In this document: positions 1-7,895 of the stretch, piece after piece
Layout: each line of letters starts with the position of its first letter
Numbering within the stretch: the stretch's first letter is position 1
Origin: Actinoplanes auranticolor
GTDB taxonomy: Bacteria > Actinomycetota > Actinomycetes > Mycobacteriales > Micromonosporaceae
Length of the DNA stretch: 64,000 bases
Reading direction: 5' to 3'
Assembly (NCBI RefSeq): GCF_018332655.1
Contig: NZ_BOQL01000025.1
Location: forward strand, 38,487-102,486
The notes under the pieces: generated by a model
Seen by the model: only the letters and a program-made list of their open reading frames with translations
Told to the model about the DNA's origin: nothing
Database searches by the model: none
Made by a program: the position numbers and the translations under genes

Positions 1-1
1 G

Positions 2-127
2 CCGCCGGTGCCCACGCCGACCCAGATCGTCACCACGCCGCCGAGCCCGTCGGCGACGGTGCCGTCGTCGGGCAGTGCCGCCCCGGACTTCGGCCTCGGC
101 GGAACCGGGCTGGTCCGCAGGTCCTAA
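2..127 (+). CDS. C-terminal tail of a gene truncated by the window edge
   Basis: An open frame runs from the first bases to a TAA at 125-127 and encodes 41 residues rich in Pro, Thr and Ser, ending in Gly-Leu-Val-Arg-Arg-Ser. It looks like the disordered end of a longer protein whose body lies outside the window. The next gene starts 11 bases after the stop. No domain is visible, so function cannot be assigned. The frame is the only one that avoids stops here and has the codon bias of the neighbours. Confidence 0.5.
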   Translation, partial: PPVPTPTQIVTTPPSPSATVPSSGSAAPDFGLGGTGLVRRS

Positions 128-138
128 GCTCCCGGAAC

Positions 139-948
139 GTGGAAGACACTCACCTGCGGTCCGCGGCCGGCCGGGGCGCCGCAGCGACCGGCGGCGCCGT
201 ACGCCGGTTCGCCACCGGGGCCGGTCTGCTCGGCCGCGGTCTTGGCCTGGTCCTGCGCAATCCGCGGATGCTCGGCCTGGGCCTGCTGCCGGCCGTGATC
301 TCCGGCGTGCTGTACGCCGCCCTGCTGATCACCCTCGTCGTCTTCGTCGACGACCTGGCCTCGGGTGTCACGTGGTTCGCCGACGACTGGTCGGCCGGCT
401 GGCGGGACGTCATCCGGATCGTCGCCGGTGCGGCCCTGATCGGCCTCAGCGGCCTGATCGGCGTGCTCACCTTCACCGCGGTGACGCTGCTGATCGGCGA
501 TCCGTTCTACGAGAAGATCTCCGGGATGGTCGAGGACCGCTTCGGGGGCGTACCGGACGAGGTCGAGGTGTCGCTGGGCCGTTCGCTGGCCCGGAGCCTG
601 GTCGACTCGCTGCGCCTGATCGGCCTCTCCGTGCTCTTCGGCATCCCGTTGTTCGCCGCCGGCTTCATCCCGGTGGTCGGCCAGACGGTCGTGCCGGTCG
701 TCGGCGGGGCGGTCGCGGGCTGGTTGCTCGCGGTCGAGCTGACCGGGGTCCCGTTCCAGCGCCGTGGCCGGCGGCTGCGGGACCGGCGCGTGGCCTTGCG
801 GGGCAACCGGGCGATGGCGCTGGGCTTCGGCGTGGTGGTCTTCGCGTGTTTCCTCATCCCGCTCGGCGCCGTGCTGCTGATGCCGGCCGCGGTCGTCGGG
901 GGCACGTTGCTCTCCCGCAAGGTGCTGGGACTGCCGATCGAGAGCTGA
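139..948 (+). CDS. EI24 domain-containing membrane protein
   Basis: A 269-residue integral membrane protein of the EI24/CysZ-like family. Several hydrophobic segments are visible at about residues 48-70, 92-118, 158-182, 184-202 and 232-260, with the family-typical short motif around LIGDPFYEKI near residue 120. In bacteria related proteins include the sulfate transporter CysZ, but most actinobacterial members are uncharacterised, so transport of sulfate is only a possibility. The GTG at 139 is taken as start because it follows the upstream stop closely; no strong Shine-Dalgarno is visible. It converges on the lacI-type gene with 6 bases between stops. Confidence 0.75.
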   Translation: MEDTHLRSAAGRGAAATGGAVRRFATGAGLLGRGLGLVLRNPRMLGLGLLPAVISGVLYAALLITLVVFVDDLASGVTWFADDWSAGWRDVIRIVAGAALIGLSGLIGVLTFTAVTLLIGDPFYEKISGMVEDRFGGVPDEVEVSLGRSLARSLVDSLRLIGLSVLFGIPLFAAGFIPVVGQTVVPVVGGAVAGWLLAVELTGVPFQRRGRRLRDRRVALRGNRAMALGFGVVVFACFLIPLGAVLLMPAAVVGGTLLSRKVLGLPIES

Positions 949-954
949 CCGGAC

Positions 955-1971
955 TCACGCCGAGGCGCGGACCACCAGCTCGGTGGGCAGCACCACGGCG
1001 TCCGGGACGTCCTGCTTGTCGTTGACCAGCCCGAGCATCTGCCGGGCCATGGTGCGGCCCATGTCGACGATCGGCTGGCGGACCGTGGTCAGCGGCGGGT
1101 CGCTGAGCCGGCTGATCTCGAAGTCGTCGAAGCCGACCACCGCGACGTCCGCCGGCACCCGCCGGCCGGCGTCCTTGAGCGCCTGCAGCGCGCCGTGCGC
1201 CATCATGTCCGACGCCACGAAGACCGCGTCGAGCTGCGGATCCTCGGCGAGCAGGCGGCGCATCGCGCGCAGCCCGGAATCGCGGGTGAAGTCGCCGAAG
1301 GCCACGTGCTCGGTCAGCCCGGCGTCGCGCAGGGTGTCCTGGTAGCCGGTGAGCCGGTCGATGCCGGCGATCATGTCCTGCGGCCCGGCGATGGTGGCGA
1401 TCCGGTGGTGGCCGGTGCCGATCAGGTGGCGTACGGCCTGGCCCACGCCGCCGACGTGGTCCACGTCGACGTAGGGGACCGGCAGCTCGGCCGGGGTCAT
1501 CGGGCGCCCGCTGCACACCACCGGGATGCCGAGCCGGGCCAGGGTGCCGGGCAGCGGATCGGCGCCGTGCATCGAGGCGAACATGACGCCGTCGACGTGG
1601 CCGGCCATGGCATACCGCTCGACCCGGTCGTGGCTGGCGGCCGAGCCCGCCATCATCAGCACCAGCTGCTTGTCCGCCGCGTCCAGCTCCACGCTGACCC
1701 CGCGGATCACCGCGGGGAAGAACAGGTCGTCGGAGAAGACCCGGTTGGCGGTCTCCGGCAGGATCAGCGCGATCGACTCCGTGCGCTGGGTGACCAGGCT
1801 CCGCGCGGCCTGGTTGGGCACGTAGCCCAGCTCCGCGACGGCCTGGTGCACGGCCTCGCGGATCGCCACGGCGACCGTGGTCGACCCGTTGACGACGCGG
1901 GAGACGGTCGCCCTCGAGACGCCGGCGCGCCTCGCCACCGCCTCGAGGGTCGGTCGCTCCCGCGTCACCAT
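955..1971 (-). CDS. LacI-family transcriptional regulator
   Basis: A 338-residue LacI/GalR-type repressor. The N-terminal helix-turn-helix with the hinge helix occupies about residues 6-60 (TLEAVARRAGVSRATVSRVV is the recognition region), followed by a periplasmic-binding-protein-like sugar-sensing domain to the end, with the conserved VVGFDD segment near residue 276. It lies 4 bases downstream of the GH1 glucosidase gene on the same strand and is almost certainly co-transcribed, so it probably senses the sugar released or hydrolysed by that enzyme and represses the pair. The effector cannot be read from sequence. Confidence 0.9.
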   Translation of the reverse strand: MVTRERPTLEAVARRAGVSRATVSRVVNGSTTVAVAIREAVHQAVAELGYVPNQAARSLVTQRTESIALILPETANRVFSDDLFFPAVIRGVSVELDAADKQLVLMMAGSAASHDRVERYAMAGHVDGVMFASMHGADPLPGTLARLGIPVVCSGRPMTPAELPVPYVDVDHVGGVGQAVRHLIGTGHHRIATIAGPQDMIAGIDRLTGYQDTLRDAGLTEHVAFGDFTRDSGLRAMRRLLAEDPQLDAVFVASDMMAHGALQALKDAGRRVPADVAVVGFDDFEISRLSDPPLTTVRQPIVDMGRTMARQMLGLVNDKQDVPDAVVLPTELVVRASA

Positions 1972-1975
1972 CAGC

Positions 1976-3403
<1,428 letters not shown>

Positions 3404-3503
3404 CCTTCACCGCTCCCTGCGTGATCCGCCGCTGCCGTGCCGGGCCGCGCCGACCGGTCTGATCAGCGGCGGGACTCTGACGGGCGACCGGAAGCGATCG
3501 CCC

Positions 3504-3515
3504 TTAACCGGTACA
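3504..3515. promoter_or_regulatory. possible LacI-type operator upstream of GH1 gene
   Basis: The 180-base gap 3404-3583 holds an imperfect palindrome TTAACCGGTACA with an ACCGGT core, and a second ACCGGT core in GACCGGTC at 3452-3459. LacI-family operators are commonly palindromes with a central CG, so these are candidates for autoregulation of the GH1-lacI pair. The match is short and may be chance. Otherwise I see nothing in this gap. Confidence 0.25.
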
Positions 3516-3583
3516 GCGTAGAGCCATTCACCTTTCCGGGAGCCATCCGAAAGTTGCAGAATCCCGTTCGGGGGACGAGATGC

Positions 3584-4345
3584 TCAACCGGCCTGCAATG
3601 CGCTGAACAGGCGGCGGTCGCCGGTGATGACCAGATTGTCCGGATCGATCCGGCCCATCAAAGCCAGCAGAAGATCGCTCGCCGTGCCGCCGGCCTCGGC
3701 CCGGGCGTGGTGGTCGTCGCTGTCGAGGATGGTGCCGGTGTCGAGCAGCGCGATGCCCGCGCCGCGGAGCCGGACGAACCACTCGTAGCTGGCGTCGGTG
3801 GCCACCAGGTGCACCACGCCGTGCAGGTCGGTCGGGCCCTTGCGGCGGCCCGCGGGCAGCCAGGTGTCCAGCACCTCGTTGACCCCGTCGGCGGCGAGCT
3901 TGGTCTCGATCGGGGTGGCCCGGCCGGCCGCGGACTCGGCGTCCCAGCGGTGCACGGACACCTCGTGGGCGATCCGGCGCTGCCAGAAGCCGGCCTTGCG
4001 GGCCTGGGCCGGCCAGGTCCAGCTGGGGAAGTCGGGGTCGAGCGCGTCGAGGGTCTCGATCGTGCCGGTCAGCTCCCGCCGCAGGCCGTCGAGCGCGTCC
4101 GGCCACGCGGGCCGCGGCTCGGGGACGACCCGGTCGGCGGGCCGGTCCACCACGCCGCGCGGCGTCAGCTCACGCACCCAGTGCAGCAGCACGGTGAGGT
4201 GTTCGGTGAGATCGGCGACCGTCCAGCCGGGACACGAGGGCACGACGGCGTCCGGGCCCGTCTGCGTGACGGCGTCCTGGAATGCCGGCCCGTCGGCACG
4301 CAGGGCGGCAAGCCAGAAGTCCTTGGTCGCGTGCAGCCTGTTCAT
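3584..4345 (-). CDS. maleylpyruvate isomerase family mycothiol-dependent enzyme
   Basis: A 253-residue protein of the DinB-like mycothiol-dependent maleylpyruvate isomerase fold. The N-terminal segment has the typical pattern CPGWTVADLTEHL near residue 38-50, in which the His is one of the metal ligands of this four-helix fold, and HEVSVHRWDAE near residue 128-138 provides further ligand-like His residues. Such proteins use mycothiol, the actinobacterial thiol, in isomerase or S-transferase reactions; the substrate is usually unknown. The ATG at 4345 is preferred over upstream in-frame starts because a GGGAGAAGG stretch precedes it. Divergent from murB. Confidence 0.75.
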   Translation of the reverse strand: MNRLHATKDFWLAALRADGPAFQDAVTQTGPDAVVPSCPGWTVADLTEHLTVLLHWVRELTPRGVVDRPADRVVPEPRPAWPDALDGLRRELTGTIETLDALDPDFPSWTWPAQARKAGFWQRRIAHEVSVHRWDAESAAGRATPIETKLAADGVNEVLDTWLPAGRRKGPTDLHGVVHLVATDASYEWFVRLRGAGIALLDTGTILDSDDHHARAEAGGTASDLLLALMGRIDPDNLVITGDRRLFSALQAG

Positions 4346-4411
4346 CAGCCTTCTCCCGCTCGAGGAGGTCCACCGGTTTCCGCCCCGGGCCCGCGGCCTA
4401 GGGTGAACGTC

Positions 4412-5497
4412 GTGCCTGACGTTAGCGCTGACCACCCAACCGACGCATCCGCTGCGCATGTCAGTTCGCTGGGGGCGTACACGACGCTACGCCTCGGCGG
4501 TCCGGCAAGCACGTTGACCGTGGTGTCCGAACCGGACGAAGCGGTCTCAACCGTACGGGTTGCTGCCCGAAAGGGGCAACCGGTCCTGGTCCTCGCGGGC
4601 GGCAGCAACGTCGTGATCTCCGACGAGGGCTTCCCCGGGACGGTCCTGCTGCTGCGCACGCGGGGAGTGCGGCTGATCGACCGGGACGCCCGGGGCGCGC
4701 TGGTCCGGGTGGCCGCCGGGGAGCCGTGGGACGAACTCGTCGCGCACACCCTCGAGCTCGGGCTGTCCGGCCTGGAGGCCCTCTCCGGCATCCCGGGCTC
4801 GGCCGGAGCGACGCCGATCCAGAACGTCGGGGCGTACGGCCAGGAGGTCGCGCACACGATCGAGGCGGTGCACGTCTACGACCGGCACGAGGACGAGATG
4901 CGGGTGCTGTCGCTGCCGGAGTGCGGGTTCGCGTACCGGTCGAGCATTTTCAAGCACAGCGACCGCTGGCTCGTTCTCGACGTCGACTTCCGGCTCGCCG
5001 AGTCTGCGGAGTCGGCGCCGATCCGCTACGCCGAGCTGGCCCGGCACCTCGGGGTGCAGACGGGCGAGCGGGTCAGTGCCGCGCGGGTCCGCGAGACCGT
5101 GCTGAAGCTGCGCGCGAGCAAGGGCATGGTGCTCGACCCGGAGGACGCGGACACCCGGTCGGTGGGGTCGTTCTTCACCAATCCGGTGCTCTCCGCCGAG
5201 GAGTGGGCCCGGGTGCAGGACCGGCTGGTCGACGCGGGGGAGCCGCCGAGCTGGCCGGCCCCCAACGGCACCGTCAAGGTGCCGGCGGCCTGGCTGATCG
5301 AGAAGGCCGGCTTCGCCAAGGGGTACGGCGGCAGCACGGTGGCCATCTCGTCGAAGCACACGCTGGCCCTGACCCACCGCGGTGGCGGCACCACGACGGC
5401 CCTGCTGGAGCTGGCCCGCGAGATCCGTGACGGCGTACGGGACCGGTTCGGTGTCGTCCTGCATCCCGAACCGGTCCTGATCAACTGCTCGCTCTGA
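4412..5497 (+). CDS. murB: UDP-N-acetylmuramate dehydrogenase MurB
   Basis: A 361-residue FAD enzyme that reduces UDP-GlcNAc-enolpyruvate to UDP-MurNAc in cytoplasmic peptidoglycan precursor synthesis. The FAD-binding stretch (LVLAGGSNVVISD, then SGLEALSGIPGSAGATPIQNVGAYGQE) and the C-terminal VGSFFTNP with its catalytic Ser, and the Glu in LHPEPVLI, are all present. It is the type I form. GTG at 4412 is chosen; GTG at 4403 in the same frame is an alternative adding three residues. It converges on the CAP gene, with only 4 bases between the stops. Confidence 0.95.
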   Translation: MPDVSADHPTDASAAHVSSLGAYTTLRLGGPASTLTVVSEPDEAVSTVRVAARKGQPVLVLAGGSNVVISDEGFPGTVLLLRTRGVRLIDRDARGALVRVAAGEPWDELVAHTLELGLSGLEALSGIPGSAGATPIQNVGAYGQEVAHTIEAVHVYDRHEDEMRVLSLPECGFAYRSSIFKHSDRWLVLDVDFRLAESAESAPIRYAELARHLGVQTGERVSAARVRETVLKLRASKGMVLDPEDADTRSVGSFFTNPVLSAEEWARVQDRLVDAGEPPSWPAPNGTVKVPAAWLIEKAGFAKGYGGSTVAISSKHTLALTHRGGGTTTALLELAREIRDGVRDRFGVVLHPEPVLINCSL

Positions 5498-5501
5498 CGC
5501 G

Positions 5502-6017
5502 TCAGCGCCAGCCGAAGACCTGCGTCCAGTAGTAGGTGCCGTTCACGGCCTGCCGCACACCGGCACCGAACGACTTCACGTCGCAGTTGAGGATGTTGCG
5601 GCGGTGCGGCGGGCTGGCCATCCAGGCGGCCATCACCTCGGCCGAGCTGGAGAAGCCGTAGGCCACGTTCTCCGCCGCCACGGCGTGGTAGCCGGCCGCC
5701 CGCGAACGGCTCAGGAAGGTCGAGCCGCGCCAGCCGAAGTGGCCGAAGTCCCCGGTGGCCGCCATGTAGTGGCTCTGCCGGACGGAGGCGACGGTCAGTA
5801 CCTCGTCCACGGTGAGCGCCGGGCACCCGGCCCGGACCCGCTCCTCGTTGGTCAGCGTGACCACCTCGGCCCCGAGAACCTGGGAGGTCGTCGGCGCGGT
5901 CCGCGCCGGGCCGGACGCGGGAACCGCGGTCACGGCGTGCGCCGGCGCGGCGGTCAGCCCGAGCAACGCGAGCGGTGCGGCCGCGACAAGGGCCAGACGA
6001 CGTACGGATTCCAACAA
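5502..6017 (-). CDS. secreted CAP domain (SCP-like) protein
   Basis: A 171-residue secreted protein. A signal peptide with a hydrophobic core at about residues 7-25 ends in APAHA. A CAP domain follows from about residue 48 to the end, with the characteristic LTNEERVRAGCPAL start, the SHYMAATGDFGHF region, the AENVAYG motif and the C-terminal YYWTQVFG. Bacterial CAP proteins are extracellular; functions include wall-associated and protease-like roles but are mostly unproven. Start is TTG at 6017, supported by GGAGG seven bases upstream. Gene-specific hairpin in its leader is listed separately. Confidence 0.88.
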   Translation of the reverse strand: MLESVRRLALVAAAPLALLGLTAAPAHAVTAVPASGPARTAPTTSQVLGAEVVTLTNEERVRAGCPALTVDEVLTVASVRQSHYMAATGDFGHFGWRGSTFLSRSRAAGYHAVAAENVAYGFSSSAEVMAAWMASPPHRRNILNCDVKSFGAGVRQAVNGTYYWTQVFGWR

Positions 6018-6038
6018 GGTGCTGCCTCCCGGTCCACG

Positions 6039-6059
6039 GCCGGGCGCCTGTCGCCCGGC
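6039..6059 (-). other. hairpin in the leader of the CAP gene
   Basis: GCCGGGCG, five loop bases, CGCCCGGC: an 8-bp perfect inverted repeat starting 22 bases upstream of the TTG start, on the 5' side of the Shine-Dalgarno. It could affect translation or mRNA stability. It does not fit a riboswitch class I can recognise. Confidence 0.4.
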
Positions 6060-6133
6060 ACCGTAATCGGACCGGTTTTTCGGTGTTACGTCCCTCCTTT
6101 CGCCGTTTCCACCCCGACGGTGCGAGGTCCGTG

Positions 6134-6847
6134 TCAGTCTGAGGGGATGGTCAGGGGAAGACCGATCTCAGCCCCGGCGCCCGTTTCCGGAGCGAAGGTC
6201 AGGCGCACCCAGCCGCCGTGCCGCGCGGCGATCGCCTCCGCCAGCAGCATCCAGACGGCGGTGCTGCGCCGCCGGTGCGGCGGTTCCGGGGTGGCCAGCA
6301 TTCCCGCCATCAGGTGCTCGTCGGTCAGCTGCTCGGCCTGCCGCGCGGTGACGTACACCGTCCAGCCCTCGGCTCCGGCCTCGGCGCTCACCGTGGCCGA
6401 GCGGTCGGCCGCCCCGCTGGCCACGGTCCCGACAACCGCGTAGAAGAGGTCCCGCAGCAGGGCGGCGTCCGCCGACAACGCCGGCCCCTCGCCCGCCCGG
6501 ACCGTCGCCGCCGTGTACGGCTCCCGGCTCGCCAGCAACTCGGCGGCCTCGCGGATCAGCGCCCCGGGGTCCACCCGCGCCGGCCGCAGTTCCAGGTCGC
6601 CGGTCTGTAGCCGGGTCACCAGCATCAGGTCCTCGACCAGGGTGAGCATCCGGTCGGTGTTGCGCCGTACGGCGGCCAGCGCCATTGAGCGCTCGGCCGG
6701 GGCCAGGTCGTCGGTGTCGAGGCTCTCGGTGAACGACGCGATGGTGGTCAGCGGTGTCCGCAGCTCGTGCGAGATGACCGTGAGAAAGCGGGGTTGCAGC
6801 GCGCCGCCCGACAGTGTCGGAGGTGCGGGAGCGGGGACGGGGCTCAT
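6134..6847 (-). CDS. histidine kinase with degenerate ATPase domain
   Basis: A 237-residue cytosolic protein. The HisKA dimerisation and phosphoacceptor region is clear, with FLTVISHELRTPL at residues 21-33 (His27), but the following region lacks a convincing N-box, and no DxGxG or GxGxG ATP-lid motif can be seen in the last 110 residues. There is no membrane segment. It may be a phosphotransfer or phosphatase partner instead of an active kinase. Start ATG 6847 (GGTGG upstream) is preferred over a GTG at 6919 that has no ribosome site. A TATAGT-like -10 on the minus strand around 6893-6898 would fit this start. Divergent from the OmpR-type regulator at 7071. Confidence 0.7.
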   Translation of the reverse strand: MSPVPAPAPPTLSGGALQPRFLTVISHELRTPLTTIASFTESLDTDDLAPAERSMALAAVRRNTDRMLTLVEDLMLVTRLQTGDLELRPARVDPGALIREAAELLASREPYTAATVRAGEGPALSADAALLRDLFYAVVGTVASGAADRSATVSAEAGAEGWTVYVTARQAEQLTDEHLMAGMLATPEPPHRRRSTAVWMLLAEAIAARHGGWVRLTFAPETGAGAEIGLPLTIPSD

Positions 6848-7070
6848 CAGTGGACCACCGATCGGCCCCGGAAGCGGAAGCGCACGCTGAACTATAACTT
6901 TCCGTATATGAACCGACACGTCACGCTATCGTGGTTTTGGACATTTCATCTTCGTCACCCGCGGTCGCGGGCGGCGCAAGCAAGACGCTGACCGATGCCG
7001 GGCATGTGCCGTGCCGGCCCGGGCAGCCGCGTCTGGCGACGCAGCGTTGGGGGGTCATGGTGGTGGGAGC

Positions 7071-7769
7071 ATGAGCAGGCTGCTCGTGGTCGAGGACGAC
7101 CCGGACATCGCGTTGGCCCTGCGGCTGCTGTTCAGCCGGGCCGGCTACGAGGTGGCGCACGCCGGTGACGGCCGTACCGGCCTCAAGGAGGCGTACGCCG
7201 AGCACCCCGACCTGGTCGTGCTCGACGTCGGCCTGCCGGAGATGGACGGCTGGCAGGTGCTCGAACGGCTGCGGGACGTCTCCGACGTACCGGTGCTGGT
7301 GCTGACCGCACACGGCCAGGAGGCCGAGAAGGTCCGCGGGCTGCGCGGCGGCGCCGACGACTACCTCACCAAGCCGTTCGCCAACAACGAACTGCTCGCC
7401 CGGGTCGAGGCGCTGCTGCGCCGCTCGAACGGCGCGCAGAACAGCTGGGCCAGCCAGATCTACGACGACGGCCTGGTGCACCTGGACCCGACCAAGCGCC
7501 GGGTCTACGTCAAGGGTGACGAGAAGCGCCTCACGCCCACCGAGTTCCGGCTGCTCAACGCGCTGGTCCGGCACGCGGGGGCGGTGCTGAGCCCGAACCA
7601 GCTGCTGACCCAGGCCTGGGACGACCCGACCGGCATCGGCCAGGAACGCGTCAAGTTCGCGGTCCTGCGGCTGCGCCGCAAGCTCGGCTGGACGGACCCC
7701 GAGGATTCCCCGATCGAATCCGTGCGCGGCTTCGGTTACCGCTACCGGCGGCCGGGCGGTGACGGCTGA
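7071..7769 (+). CDS. OmpR-family response regulator
   Basis: A 232-residue two-domain regulator: receiver domain at residues 3-118 with acidic pocket E8/D9/D10, phosphoacceptor D52 and the Lys of YLTKPF, then a winged-helix Trans_reg_C domain at about 138-228 ending in the typical RGFGYRYR. It binds DNA when phosphorylated. The likely partner is the divergent kinase-like gene at 6134, but that protein appears to lack ATPase motifs, so phosphorylation may come from elsewhere. ATG at 7071 is chosen since GTGGGAGC precedes it, rather than an in-frame ATG 60 bases upstream. Confidence 0.92.
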   Translation: MSRLLVVEDDPDIALALRLLFSRAGYEVAHAGDGRTGLKEAYAEHPDLVVLDVGLPEMDGWQVLERLRDVSDVPVLVLTAHGQEAEKVRGLRGGADDYLTKPFANNELLARVEALLRRSNGAQNSWASQIYDDGLVHLDPTKRRVYVKGDEKRLTPTEFRLLNALVRHAGAVLSPNQLLTQAWDDPTGIGQERVKFAVLRLRRKLGWTDPEDSPIESVRGFGYRYRRPGGDG

Positions 7770-7790
7770 GCCCGTCCGCGGCGGAAAGCA

Positions 7791-7809
7791 CATGCAAGTT
7801 CATTGCATG
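7791..7809. other. inverted repeat upstream of cheA
   Basis: CATGCAA, five bases, TTGCATG: a perfect 7-bp inverted repeat 22 bases after the response-regulator stop. Just downstream, GTCCTCA-GG-TGAGGAC at 7834-7849 is another. They may be a protein-binding site, or the 3' end structure of the regulator mRNA. There is no U-run after either. Confidence 0.4.
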
Positions 7810-7837
7810 AGCCGGCACCGGTAGCAATCCGGGTGTC

Positions 7838-7863
7838 CTCAGGTGAGGACCCGGGAGGTCGAT
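7838..7863 (+). promoter_or_regulatory. candidate FliA-type promoter of the che operon
   Basis: CTCA at 7838-7841, 16 bases, then GTCGAT at 7858-7863, against the flagellar consensus CTCA-N15-17-GCCGAA. The -10 has two mismatches. Position is right: a start near 7870 would give a short leader containing AGGAGGT at 7884-7890 before the cheA GTG at 7896. The -35 lies inside a small inverted repeat. Confidence 0.4.
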
Positions 7864-7895
7864 GAGCAGCATGGGAAACGAGCAGGAGGTAGTCC

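Noticed and set aside
4171..4411. MurB start far upstream in the open frame from 3437
   Set aside because: The extension is antisense to the mycothiol enzyme gene and absent from the MurB family; the GTG at 4412 gives normal length.
7770..7895. Riboswitch (cyclic di-GMP or cyclic di-AMP type) before cheA
   Set aside because: There are hairpins and a GGTAGCAATCCGGG stretch, but I could not match the conserved core of either class; recorded only as inverted repeats.
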